A DNA stretch of 10,971 nucleotides, taken from contig CAJNDS010000446.1 of the NCBI GenBank assembly GCA_905221605.1, positions 1,786,904 to 1,797,874 of the forward strand, in the 5' to 3' direction. The position numbers were made by a program, and so were the translations under genes. The DNA comes from Symbiodinium natans (taxonomy: Eukaryota > Sar > Dinophyceae > Suessiales > Symbiodiniaceae). The notes below the pieces were generated by a model, which worked only from the letters and a program-made list of their open reading frames with translations, was not told the DNA's origin and ran no database searches. This document shows positions 1 to 6,831 of this stretch, piece after piece. The stretch's first letter is position 1. Every line of letters begins with the position of its first letter.

Positions 1-26
1 GTAGGGTTTAGGGTTTAGGGTTTAGG
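1..26 (+). repeat. Short interstitial TTTAGGG array
   Basis: About three TTTAGGG units on the + strand open the window. This heptamer is the Arabidopsis-type telomere repeat, also used by several algal lineages. The array stops abruptly at the inverted-repeat element that follows. It does not show a chromosome end: a left end read 5'->3' should show CCCTAAA, and many similar blocks lie further inside. Confidence 0.9.
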
Positions 27-121
27 ACTACCCCCCTAGGTTCCCCCCCCTTAAATAACCTTAATTAGGCTTAATCATCCCTAAATAGCCTTAATTATGG
101 GGGGAACCGAGGGGGGGTCGT
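27..121 (+). mobile_element. MITE-like inverted-repeat element, copy 1
   Basis: A C-rich left arm (27-50, ACTACC then CTAGGTTCCCC) is mirrored by a G-rich right arm (about 99-121, GGGGAACCGAGGGG). The roughly 50-bp AT-rich centre carries repeated TTAA, TTAATTAGG and CTTAAT motifs. The reverse complement of 1840-1944 matches this element in both arms and core, including the shared core word CCTTAATTAGGCTTAAT. There is no coding capacity. Two copies with inverted ends and a conserved core suggest a small non-autonomous mobile element. No target-site duplication could be fixed, because the ends are low-complexity. Confidence 0.6.
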
Positions 122-218
122 CTTGAGGGGTAGTAAGGGAACCCATGACAGAAGGTTCGGGCAGCACCGTACACAGGCGTGCTTGAAAAGTTCAGCAAAA
201 CGGAAATGGGGTCCGAAA

Positions 219-433
219 TTAGGGGTACTTTATTGGGGTCCTGATTCTACGGGGATTCTAGTCTAGGTCTAGTTTAAGTGTTCGAAATTCTACCATTTGC
301 TTAAGAACCCCCAAAAAATGATAATCCCTATATTACCCTTATAAGCAGGAATATTTTCTGTTTTTTCGGGGTTCTTAAGCAATTAGTAGAGTTAGGGGTA
401 CCTTATTGGGGTCCTGATTAGAAGCGGATTCTA
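219..433. repeat. Hairpin flanked by a duplicated 28-mer
   Basis: The 28-nt segment at 219-246 recurs at 392-419 with one mismatch, and similarity continues weakly through GGATTCTA at 253-260 and 426-433. Between the copies lies an inverted repeat. Arms 297-318 and 361-382 pair at 21 of 22 positions, with core GCTTAAGAACCCC and a run of six A or T at the loop side. With mismatches the pairing extends out to 289 and 390. The 42-nt loop is AT-rich. A stem of this length would extrude readily in DNA or fold in RNA. It may be a small transposable element or a local duplication. Confidence 0.65.
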
Positions 434-484
434 CTATTTGGGGGTCTATTTTAGGTGTCCCTGATTTTCGTAAACCCCCACATG

Positions 485-940
485 ACTGGTCCGACGCGCA
501 GTCTTCAGAAGATGAGCGGGGGTTGCGCCGAGGTTGGACCGAAAGGTAGGAAGCTGAGTCGAAAGAGCGCGCAAAACCCCGAACCAGAAATGAACAAACC
601 GCCAAAGTAGAGAATCCGGCCCCCGCGGTATGTATGAAACCCGAACACGGTTGTGTGTTGACACTTGTTTTGGTGCATCGGCCGCAATGCAAATGTTCCG
701 GCGCAGAAGCCGCCTTCATGTCTTCGCTACCTTCAGACGGAGTTGCACTTTTGCTCGGCAGTCGTCTATAATTTCCGGAGTAAGATTATGCACCGATGTG
801 CTGGTTCATTGCTGGTGGGTACATGGTTCAACCTTCCGGGTCCGAATCTTCGACTTGGCCTCCCGAAGCAGTCGAACGTAGCCATCTCAATGGCGTTTGG
901 TCTTTTCTTGGCGGCTTAGAGGGTGAGGGGCTTAAGTTCC
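485..940. other. Unique island without a supported gene
   Basis: This sequence of mixed composition carries no telomeric block. Overlapping open frames run on both strands (for example 375-719 minus and 630-881 or 665-919 plus). They encode arginine- and serine-rich products with no motif I recognise, and none stands out from its competitors. I cannot assign a function. Confidence 0.4.
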
Positions 941-942
941 GG

Positions 943-1025
943 CCCCTTTTCCCACCCTTGTTTCCCGCCTTTTCCTCCCTTTTGTCCACCCTCCCATTCC
1001 CCTCTCCCCTCTCCCCCCCCCCCTC
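943..1025. repeat. Polypyrimidine tract ending in an 11-C run
   Basis: This C/T-rich stretch has few purines and ends in eleven consecutive C at 1013-1023. Such tracts can form triplex or i-motif structures and, ahead of an AG, can act as a splice acceptor tract. No convincing exon follows. The proline- and leucine-rich reading at 796-1089 is a by-product of composition. Confidence 0.7.
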
Positions 1026-1248
1026 ACAACAAAAACCGCTAAAGAACTCAGGACTCAGACCTGAACAAGCCGAAAGGCTAAAGCCTTAACCCGAACCTGC
1101 TCAAGCCTGGACAGCCCTAGCACCAACTGCTTGCAACAAACTGACAATTCTTTGGCCCTGTAGGTAAGGGGTTCCCCAATCAAGGGCCCATATCCAAGGA
1201 CCATGCAACTACCCTAAGATTGCAAGAAGGGAATATGGGTAGTGCCAG

Positions 1249-1265
1249 CCCTAAACCCTAAACCC
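1249..1265 (-). repeat. Short CCCTAAA array
   Basis: About two and a half CCCTAAA units, the complement of TTTAGGG, stand alone in a unique island. The block is oriented opposite to the next one at 1350. Confidence 0.85.
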
Positions 1266-1349
1266 AAATTCAGTGCTTTAGTCCCTGGGCTCCAAGCCCT
1301 AACACACCCTGCATCCCGAGTGCTCAACCTCCAAGTGGGACTCTTAACC

Positions 1350-1463
1350 TAGGGTTTAGGGGTTAGGGTTTAGGGTTTAGGGTTTAGGGTTTAGGGTTTC
1401 GGGTTTAGAGTTGAGGGTTTAGAGTAGGTTATTAACCCGATAAACCCTGAGCCCTCTAAACCC
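1350..1463. repeat. TTTAGGG array facing a degenerate CCCTAAA block
   Basis: About ten TTTAGGG units (1350-1428) include single-base variants such as TTTCGGG, TTTAGAG and TTGAGGG. They are followed by degenerate C-strand units (AACCCG, AAACCCTGAGCCCTCTAAACCC) to 1463. The G-to-C order on one strand is the arrangement expected of two chromosome ends joined head to head, although here the C side is short and decayed. Confidence 0.8.
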
Positions 1464-1839
1464 TTCAAGCCTTACAGGCTTCGGCTCTCAGCTTTGAGCG
1501 TTGAGGGTGGCCACCGCGCTAGTAGTCGAAGGTCCGCGTGAAACCCATGTTGTCGTGCACGAAATTTCTCTTCAAATGAAACGACATAAGGAATTTGAAT
1601 TAGTGAGCTTGTGAACACCATAATAAAGCATTCCTAATCATCTTCTTGTAGCAGTTTTAGACTCACTTGGTAACTCTCTGAACAACCCCGCAACTATGTG
1701 TACGCCAATTGCTAAGGGCTTTTGAATGTAGCAAGATTTGTACGAATAGATGGAGTTCTTTTAGTTGGCTCGTTGCAAATGATCCAAAAAGGTATGTTGT
1801 CTGGAATGTACAAGCTTGCCCCAAGAAGCAGGACTCATA
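1464..1839. other. Unique AT-richer island
   Basis: This island of about 375 bp is richer in A and T than its neighbours. The plus-strand stretch 1716-1853 is stop-free for 45 codons. It contains residues such as VARFVRIDGVLLVGSLQMI and runs into the element at 1840, where it stops. It has no start codon at its beginning and no motif I recognise. It could be an exon relic interrupted by the element, but its length is within chance. Confidence 0.2.
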
Positions 1840-1944
1840 GGTTCCCCCCCTAGGTCCCCCCCCCCCCCCCCCCCAGTTAAGGCTGTTAAGGAATAATTAA
1901 GCCTAATTAAGGGAGTTTAAGGGGGGGGAACCTTTAGGGTAGTA
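1840..1944 (-). mobile_element. MITE-like inverted-repeat element, copy 2
   Basis: This is the reverse-oriented copy of 27-121. Its arms are GGTTCCCCCCCTAGG on the left and GGGGGGGGAACC on the right. The core holds AATTAAGCCTAATTAAGG, whose complement matches the core of copy 1. A run of 19 C at 1856-1874 expands one arm, where copy 1 has six G at the matching place. The element abuts a CCCTAAA-type array on its right, while copy 1 abuts a TTTAGGG array on its left. In the element's own orientation that is the same side. Confidence 0.6.
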
Positions 1945-1960
1945 GCCCAAAAGCCCAAAG

Positions 1961-2044
1961 CCCTAAACCCTAAAGCCCTACACCCTAAAGCCTTAAACCC
2001 TAAACCCTAAAGCCCTGGACCCTAAACCCTAACCCCTAAACCCT
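1961..2044 (-). repeat. Degenerate CCCTAAA array
   Basis: CCCTAAA units are interleaved with 8-mers and variants (CCCTAAAG, CCCTACA, CCTTAAA, CCCTGGA, CCCCTAAA). The mixture suggests an old array altered by slippage and point mutation rather than one freshly made by telomerase. Confidence 0.85.
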
Positions 2045-2129
2045 CTGGCGCAGGCACAGGTCCACGTCCTTTCTTTTGGCGACCAAGATGCTGAGGCCGG
2101 GGGACTTTTAGAATGCAGCAGAGGATCTT

Positions 2130-2225
2130 GGGTTCAGTGTTCAGGGTTCATAGGTTTAGGGTTTAGGGTTCAGGGCTTGGGGTTGGGTTTAGGGGTTCAC
2201 AAGGTGTTTTGAAGGGTTTAGGGTA
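2130..2225 (+). repeat. Degenerate TTTAGGG block
   Basis: G-strand units and variants (TTCAGGG, TTTAGGGG, GGGCTTGGGGTTGGG) surround a short perfect core near 2155-2170. The block follows the island 2045-2129. That island holds the word GCAGAGGATCTTGG, also found at 5914-5927. Confidence 0.75.
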
Positions 2226-2860
2226 CGGTATGTCATGCGTGGCATCCCCCCACCCCCTCAACCCCAAGCCCTCTTGACCCCAAAGCAGCGATGAGGATGG
2301 TGGGACACACAAGACACTGGGTAGAATGGGTCAACTCGTGCGAGGGAATGTGCGAGTAGCGACCATGGAAGCAACAAGCTATCTTTCACCAGAGCCTGAG
2401 ATTCGCAAAAGCAAGACCTTGGCTATTGTAGTTCTTTTGAGATGCACCACTACTTAGTGGTACAAGTAAAAGCAGCGGCAATGCCAGGAACCGTGACGGG
2501 TGTGCAGGGGGAGAGCTTCAAGTTCAGTGGGGGTGCTCCAGTACGCACGCAGACGGCCAGAGTTGCAAGAGCAAATGGGGCGTCAGTGCAGGAGTGAGAG
2601 TTGTGAAGAACAGTGTCGGGGAGATCGTGTCCACTGGCACATGCTGCAACGGTGTGACAAACCAGATTTTGAAGGTCACAAGCTCTGTGACAAGTAAATA
2701 CCTCGTTTCACCAGAGCTGGTTGCAAATGTGGATTGACGCAGACTCCCGCTACCTTCAGCCTTGCTAGTTGAGGAAGTGCATGGCTGTTGCGGCGCGGCG
2801 TGGCGCGTGTTCCACTCAAACCTCTCAACCTCTTGAAGTTTGAATCCTGCCGGGTTGTTG
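2226..2860. other. Longest telomere-free island in the first half
   Basis: About 630 bp without a telomeric block. Its best coding candidate is listed separately at 2441-2737. I see no RNA gene, promoter or repeat in the remainder. Confidence 0.4.
2441..2737 (+). other. Stop-free stretch, possible exon or relic
   Basis: The frame is open for 98 codons between TGA at 2438 and TGA at 2735 and contains no ATG, so it would have to be an internal or terminal exon. The product is hydrophilic at first, with six cysteines overall. Its second half reads like a soluble protein (for example VRVVKNSVGEIVSTGTCC and SSVTSKYLVSPELVANVD). I recognise no family. In roughly 50% GC DNA several stop-free runs of this length are expected by chance in a window like this, and a competing 65-residue frame with an ATG overlaps at 2500-2697. 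Transcript evidence would decide. Confidence 0.15.
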
Positions 2861-2889
2861 GTTTAGGGTTTAGGGTTTAGGGTTAGGGT
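2861..2889 (+). repeat. Short TTTAGGG array
   Basis: About four units, ending with one TTAGGG hexamer. The island that follows (2890-3041) has a stop-free plus-strand stretch containing SPFQPSQLQAMILAPIQCAA. It has no recognised homology and chance-level length. Confidence 0.85.
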
Positions 2890-3041
2890 CTATGTAAATG
2901 GCCCGCGTGAATCGCCATTCCAGCCCAGTCAGCTGCAGGCGATGATACTTGCCCCGATCCAATGCGCGGCTCGAAGCTGTTGTGCAAAAGGGGGCCACAC
3001 TGCCAACAAGCTCGGATGAAAGGGTCGTCTTGCCATACAAG

Positions 3042-3092
3042 GTAGGGTTTAGAATTTAGGGTTTAGGCGGTTTAGGGTTTCGATTTTAGGGT
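3042..3092 (+). repeat. Degenerate TTTAGGG array
   Basis: About five G-strand units are separated by small insertions (TAGAATTTAGGG, TTTAGGCGG, TTTCGATTTTAGGG). Confidence 0.8.
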
Positions 3093-3429
3093 ACCTACAC
3101 TGCAAACCTGAAGCCGCTGGTAACCCCAAACTCCTGAGCCTACCAGCAAAAAGCATCAATCAATCAGGCTGTTTAAATAGCATGTGAACCTAGCAATTCA
3201 CCCAAGCAGTGCCAAAACAAAGCTCCGACACCTGTCCCTTTTGCGTGACGGCAGGCAATCGCCATTCAGGAGCTGGTGAAGGAGGGGCTGTTTTTGTGCC
3301 TGCTGATACTCCCTAAACCATATTTGTTGCCCAAGAACCCTACACGCAAAACCATAATCCTGGCATCTAGAGACGACCCGCAAGCTAGCTTCTAATCCTT
3401 CACTATGGCCCCAGACTACTGGGCGATCT
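3093..3429. other. Unique island without a supported gene
   Basis: About 335 bp. Open stretches overlap on both strands. The plus strand at 3194-3316 includes a CPFC pair in SSDTCPFCVTAGN, and the minus-strand frame 3198-3383 codes for 61 residues. Neither has a recognisable domain. Two overlapping candidates on opposite strands argue that both arise by chance. Confidence 0.3.
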
Positions 3430-3537
3430 CAGGTTTTGGGGTTTGAGGGTTGAGGTTTTTAGGGTGAACCCTAAACCCTAAACCCTAAACCCTAAACCGA
3501 GAACCCTACGCCCTAATCCCGAATGCCGAACCCCTGA
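3430..3537. repeat. Head-to-head telomere-like junction
   Basis: Degenerate G-strand units (3430-3465) meet C-strand units with only GA between them, reading TTTTTAGGGTGAACCCTAAA. A perfect run of CCCTAAA follows to about 3498, then decayed units (CCCTACG, CCCTAATCCCG) to 3537. This is the tightest of the G-to-C junctions here. Confidence 0.85.
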
Positions 3538-3594
3538 GTTGAGATGTTGGAGTCTGGGGTCAGAGTTCGGGATCTGGGGTCAGGGGTTAGGGTC

Positions 3595-3790
3595 CTTAAA
3601 GCCTTAAACCCTACATTCCGGTCCCTGAAAAGGTTCGTGAAGCCTAATCCCTCAACCCTAAACCCTAAACCCTAAACCCCAAACCCTAAACCCTAAACCC
3701 TAAACCTAAACTCTAAACCCTAACTAACCCTAAACCTAAACCCTAAACCCCTAGCCCTAAACCCGAAACCCGAAACCCGAAACCCTGCAC
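3595..3790 (-). repeat. CCCTAAA array with a CCCGAAA run
   Basis: Mostly perfect CCCTAAA from 3655 on, with scattered hexamers (CCTAAA), CCCCAAA and CTCTAAA variants. It ends in three consecutive CCCGAAA units at 3762-3782. The grouping of one variant suggests local tandem amplification. Confidence 0.9.
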
Positions 3791-3857
3791 CCTCCCTGCT
3801 TCAAGCCACCAGCGCACGACCTAAGCAGTGTATACATGGCCCTCACAGTCATTGTCT

Positions 3858-3960
3858 GGGTTTAGGATTTAGGGTTTAGGGTTTAGGGTTGTGTCGTTCA
3901 GGGTTGAGGGGTTCAGGGTTTAGGGTTTCGAGCATACCCCGAAACTCTTAAACCCTGAGC
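3858..3960. repeat. TTTAGGG array turning into CCCTAAA
   Basis: G-strand units run to about 3930 with variants (TTTAGGA, TTGAGGGG, TTCAGGG). After a short AT/GC mix, C-strand units (CCCCGAAACTCTTAAACCCTGAGCCC) continue to 3960. This is a second G-to-C inversion. Confidence 0.75.
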
Positions 3961-4065
3961 CCGATTTTGGCACATGAACTATTGGACCCCGCGCAACCCA
4001 GCACACCCTAAAGCCGAAAGCCTTGAACCGCGGAACAAATCCGCGGCCTAAACCCTTAGTCCGGG

Positions 4066-4231
4066 TAGAGTTTAGGGTTCATGGCTTGGAAGGGTTCAGG
4101 GTCCCTGAACCCTAAACCCTAAACCCTAAACCCTCAACCCTCAACCCTCAACCCTAAACCCTAAACCCTAAACCCTAAACCCTAAACCCTAGACCCTAGA
4201 CCCTAGACCCTAGACCCTAGACCCTAAACCC
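4066..4231. repeat. Palindromic telomere-like junction and block-structured CCCTAAA array
   Basis: Degenerate G-strand units pass into C-strand units at a perfect palindrome: 11-bp arms 4091-4101 and 4103-4113 (AGGGTTCAGGG and its complement) around one T. The array then shows pure blocks: CCCTAAA, three CCCTCAA (4131-4151), CCCTAAA again, then five CCCTAGA (4187-4221). Both arms of the palindrome carry the TTCAGGG variant, so one variant tract was copied as an inverted repeat. Confidence 0.9.
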
Positions 4232-4323
4232 AACAAAGGCCAAGCGGAGGGCTCCTTGTGTTGCTGAGGACGCCTGGGCTACGAGCTGGCAACGGCCCGT
4301 TTGTAAAGTTATCAGGCCCCACA

Positions 4324-4512
4324 GGGTTCTCAAGGGCTCGCAAGGGTTTAGGGTTTAGGGTTTGGGGTTTAGGGTTTAGGGTTTAGGGTTCTCAATGACT
4401 CATGGGTTCTCAAGGGATCTCAAGAAGGGATACCAGGGGTTCCCACATTTCTCAGGGTTTAAGCTATAGGGTTGAGGGTCTTGGGTGTAGGGCGTTGAGC
4501 GGTTCTCAAGGG
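4324..4512 (+). repeat. Three copies of GGTTCTCAAGGG around TTTAGGG arrays
   Basis: The word GGGTTCTCAAGGG occurs at 4324-4336 and 4404-4416, and without its first G at 4501-4512. Each copy lies beside a G-strand array (4343-4390 and the degenerate 4457-4544). Related words (GGGTTCTCAATG, GGATCTCAAGAAGGG) lie between. This may be the decayed unit of a longer repeat carrying a telomeric core. Confidence 0.65.
4343..4390 (+). repeat. TTTAGGG array
   Basis: About six and a half G-strand units with one TTTGGGG variant. Confidence 0.9.
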
Positions 4513-4617
4513 TTGTCAGGGTTTAGGGTTTGGGTTTTAGGGCGCAAAGTTGAGCCCCAAACCCTAAACCCTAAACCCTAAACCCTAAACCCTAAACCCT
4601 AAACCCTAAACCCTAAA
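4457..4617. repeat. Degenerate TTTAGGG then perfect CCCTAAA array
   Basis: Decayed G-strand units (to 4542) are followed after a 12-bp gap by about nine near-perfect CCCTAAA units at 4555-4617. This is the fourth G-to-C inversion within about 1.1 kb. Confidence 0.85.
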
Positions 4618-4713
4618 TCTTAAGCCTTCGTGTTCTGGATACTTCAACTGGCTCTGGGTGTTTTTCGATTCTGAGGCTACATGCAGCCGTGGCCTCGCAG
4701 GACATGGAGATGC

Positions 4714-4930
4714 CCTAAACCCGAAACCCTAGACCCTAGACCCTATAAACTAAACCCTAAACCCTAAACCCTAAACCCTAAACCCTAAACCCTAAACCCT
4801 AAACCCTAAACCCTAAACCCTAAACCCTAAACCCTAAACCCTAAACCCTAAACCCTAAACCCTAAACCCTAAACCCTAAACCCTAACCCTAAACCCTAAA
4901 CCCTAAACCCTAAACCCTAAACCCTAAACC
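4714..4930 (-). repeat. Long CCCTAAA array
   Basis: After a lead-in of CCCGAAA and CCCTAGA variants, about 25 units run almost perfectly from 4751 to 4930. The only break seen is one CCCTAA hexamer near 4882. Its purity contrasts with the other arrays and suggests the most recent addition or amplification. Four or more G-rich runs on the minus strand could form G-quadruplexes. Confidence 0.95.
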
Positions 4931-5036
4931 AAAGCCCTAAGTTTCTTCAAAGAGAGACCCGATAAAGTCTAAGGGTTTAGGGTCAAGAGACGCCCTTCCT
5001 CATTGTTGGGTACATGATTATAGAACCCATGAAGCC

Positions 5037-5265
5037 CTCAACCTTCAACCCTCAACCCTAAGCCCTAAGCCCTAAGCCCTCTAAACCCTAAACCCTAAAC
5101 CCTAAACCCCAAACCCTAAACCCTAAACCCTAAACCCTAACCCTAAACCCTAAACCCTAAACCCTAAACCCTAAACCCTAAACCCTAAACCCTAAACCCT
5201 AAACCCTAACCCTAAACCCTAAACCCTAAACCCTAAACCCTAAACCCTAAACCCTAAACCCCCTA
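5037..5265 (-). repeat. Long CCCTAAA array with CCCTAAG lead-in
   Basis: Three CCCTAAG units (5056-5076) precede about 25 CCCTAAA units, with two CCCTAA hexamers and one CCCCAAA. It ends in CCCC at about 5262 before a unique island. Confidence 0.95.
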
Positions 5266-5377
5266 ACAGATGCACACATAGGCACCTATAAGAACTCAAC
5301 CTAGACATCCCGAAGCCTACAACCCGAAACTCCTGACTCCTATATCCTGTTTGTGTGTGGTCTGGGCTGGTTTGCAT

Positions 5378-5440
5378 GTTTAGGGTTTAGGGTTTAGGGT
5401 TTAGGGTTTAGGGTTTAGGGTTTAGGGATTAGGGTTTAGA
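5378..5440 (+). repeat. TTTAGGG array
   Basis: About nine G-strand units, the last ones altered (TTTAGGGA, TTTAGAG). The array ends a few bases before a CTGTGCAG sequence that resembles a 3' splice site. Confidence 0.9.
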
Positions 5441-5597
5441 GTATCTGTGCAGGCTGCCCCAGGACCCCGACCTGCAGGACATGGGAAGGGCGAGCTTGGG
5501 GGTCCCAGAGGTTGAGTGTGAGCTGAGACAGCTGATCGGAAAGAAGAGCTCCCTTAGGCCTCAGCGTCTAAACTCGGGAGACTCCCGAGACCCTTGA
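5439..5597 (+). other. Stop-free stretch after NCAG, possible exon
   Basis: The frame is open for about 52 codons to TGA at 5595-5597. Residues such as LPQDPDLQDMGRASLGVPEV and ELRQLIGKKSSLRPQ look protein-like. A CTGTGCAG sequence ending at 5452 could be an acceptor, and CAGAGGTTGAG near 5510 could hold a donor. I recognise no family. The length alone is not significant. Confidence 0.18.
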
Positions 5598-5770
5598 ACC
5601 AAAACCCCAAGCCCTGTAGTTTCACCTGGAAACTGCCACCCTCCGACCCAACCAGGCGTTTTAAGCTAGAATCGCCAAACCCTAAGCCCTTAACCCGTCT
5701 CCCTAGTAGGGGTGCTGGGTGATCACATGGTCCCTAAATATGTGCCTTACCTTCTTGAAACGGTTCTGAA

Positions 5771-5847
5771 GTATGGGCCGTTGGGTTGTCTCGGGTATAT
5801 AAGGGGTGTATAAGGGGTCCCCTCTTGAGTGCCCATACAAGGGGACC
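5771..5847 (+). promoter_or_regulatory. TATA-like motif followed by a hairpin
   Basis: GTATG, TTGTCTC (5786-5792) and GTATATAAGG (5795-5804) occur in the same order and nearly the same spacing as at 10261-10300. Downstream, GGTCCCCT at 5816-5823 pairs with AGGGGACC at 5840-5847 around a 16-nt loop. A TATA-like box about 20 bp ahead of a hairpin could mark a transcription start, but dinoflagellate genes usually lack TATA boxes. The role is inferred only from the recurrence. Confidence 0.3.
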
Positions 5848-5870
5848 ACGTTTCTACCCTGAGAGGGTGG

Positions 5871-5907
5871 TTTAGGGTTTAGGGTTTAGGGTTTAGGGTT
5901 TAGGGGT
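5871..5907 (+). repeat. TTTAGGG array
   Basis: About five perfect units, followed by GGTTGAGTTGCAG and the open island at 5911. Confidence 0.9.
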
Positions 5908-5910
5908 TGA

Positions 5911-6021
5911 GTTGCAGAGGATCTTGGCAAGAGCCTGCAGAAGCTCCTGACCTACCTTCCCGCGCTGGTCCGCGCGGAGACGGACCTGGTGGCTCGTCCC
6001 CGGTGTAGACCTAGGCACTGA
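5911..6021 (+). other. Stop-free GC-rich stretch, possible exon
   Basis: Between TGA at 5908 and TGA at 6019 lie 36 codons, of which about three quarters end in G or C. They include EDLGKSLQKLLTYLPALVRA. TTGCAG at 5912-5917 would serve as an acceptor. The helix-like leucine pattern and GC3 bias make this one of the better exon candidates, but it is short and has no recognised homology. Confidence 0.2.
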
Positions 6022-6045
6022 ACCTCGAGCTGGTGGCCCCGAAAT

Positions 6046-6140
6046 GGGTTTAGGGTTTAGGGTTTAGGGTTTAGGGTTTAGGGTTTAGGGTTTAGAGTTG
6101 AGGGTTTAGGGTATTTGGGGTTAAGGGTCTTGGGCTTTGG
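6046..6140 (+). repeat. TTTAGGG array
   Basis: About seven perfect units, then variants (TTTAGAG, TTGAGGG, TTTGGGG). It ends near TTGCAG at 6142-6147. The following 59 bp (6148-6206) are open in the frame reading VQRTWARKMPKAKIGAAIH and are followed by GTGAGC, which resembles a donor site. Confidence 0.88.
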
Positions 6141-6255
6141 GTTGCAGGTCCAAAGGACCTGGGCCAGGAAAATGCCCAAGGCAAAGATTGGAGCTGCTAT
6201 TCACTGGTGAGCTCGGCCCTGAACCCTGAACCCTGGCTGTGCTGGCGTGTGGGGT

Positions 6256-6625
6256 GTCTTTGACGTTACGGGGAAAATGCTCGGGAAAAGCCACTTTCCT
6301 CGAAAAGCCACAGTTTGCGAAAAGCCACTTTTATCGAAAAGCCACTTCTTGCGAAAAGTGACTTTTCTCGCGGCGTTGCGCGCGCCGCGTCCCCGAAAAA
6401 CAGCTTTTCTCGAAAAGCCACTTTTTGCGAAAACCCACTTTTCGCGAAAACTGACTTTTTTCTCTTGGCGTTGGAGCGCGCGGCGTCCGTGAAAAGCCAC
6501 TTTTTTTGAAAAGTGACTTTTTATGAAAAGTGACTTGTCTCGCGGCGTTGGAGCGCGCGGTGTCCGCGAAAAGCCACTTTTCCCGAAAAGCCACTTCTTG
6601 AAAAGCCACTATTTGCGAAAAGTGA
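6256..6625. repeat. 17-bp satellite, cluster 1
   Basis: These are diverged copies of CGAAAAGCCACTTTTCT. Each unit is a small inverted repeat (GAAAAG, CCA, CTTTTC). GC-rich spacers of about 29 bp interrupt it at about 6368, 6463 and 6540. It starts with a 35-bp end segment (6256-6290) that is inverted at the far end of cluster 2. Open frames in several phases are by-products of the repeat and are not genes. The right end is cut by the telomere-like block at 6626. Confidence 0.9.
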
Positions 6626-6748
6626 GGTTGAGGGTTAAGGGTTAAGGGTTAAGGGTTTGGGGTTTCAGTAGGGTTTAGGGTTTAGGGTCAGTAGGGTTTA
6701 GGGTTAGTAGGGTTTGGGGTTAGTAGGGTTTAGGGTTTAGTGTTGAGG
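6626..6748 (+). repeat. Telomere-like block inside the satellite
   Basis: Three GGGTTAA units, then a mixture of GGGTTTA, GGGTTTG and a recurring AGTAGGGTTTAGGGTT word. The left flank stops in AAAAGTGA and the right flank resumes at GTTGGAGCGCGCGG. Compared with intact satellite spacers, about 13 bp (CTTTTCTCGCGGC) are missing between them, so the block replaced a short piece of satellite. Confidence 0.8.
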
Positions 6749-6831
6749 GTTGGAGCGCGCGGTGTCCGCGAGAAGCCACTTTTCCCGAAAAGCCACTTCT
6801 CTTGAAAAGGCACCTTTTGCGAAAAGTGAGT
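6749..6831. repeat. 17-bp satellite, remnant after the telomere-like block
   Basis: The second half of one GC-rich spacer (GTTGGAGCGCGCGGTGTCC) is followed by about three diverged 17-mers. It then fades into unique sequence near 6832. Confidence 0.85.

Noticed and set aside
1-26. A true chromosome end at the window start
   Set aside because: The strand sense is wrong for a left terminus, the array is only three units, and dozens of similar arrays lie inside the window.
375-719. 114-residue minus-strand open frame
   Set aside because: It has no recognisable domain and competes with two other minus-strand frames. Its end overlaps the hairpin and duplication region.
877-885. CGTAGCCAT, resembling the start of the dinoflagellate spliced leader
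   Set aside because: Only nine bases match before the sequences diverge. There is no following GT donor or snRNA-like body.
6201-6609. Open frames of 64-99 residues in satellite cluster 1
   Set aside because: Same cause as in cluster 2. The peptides are repeat-derived and appear in several frames at once.
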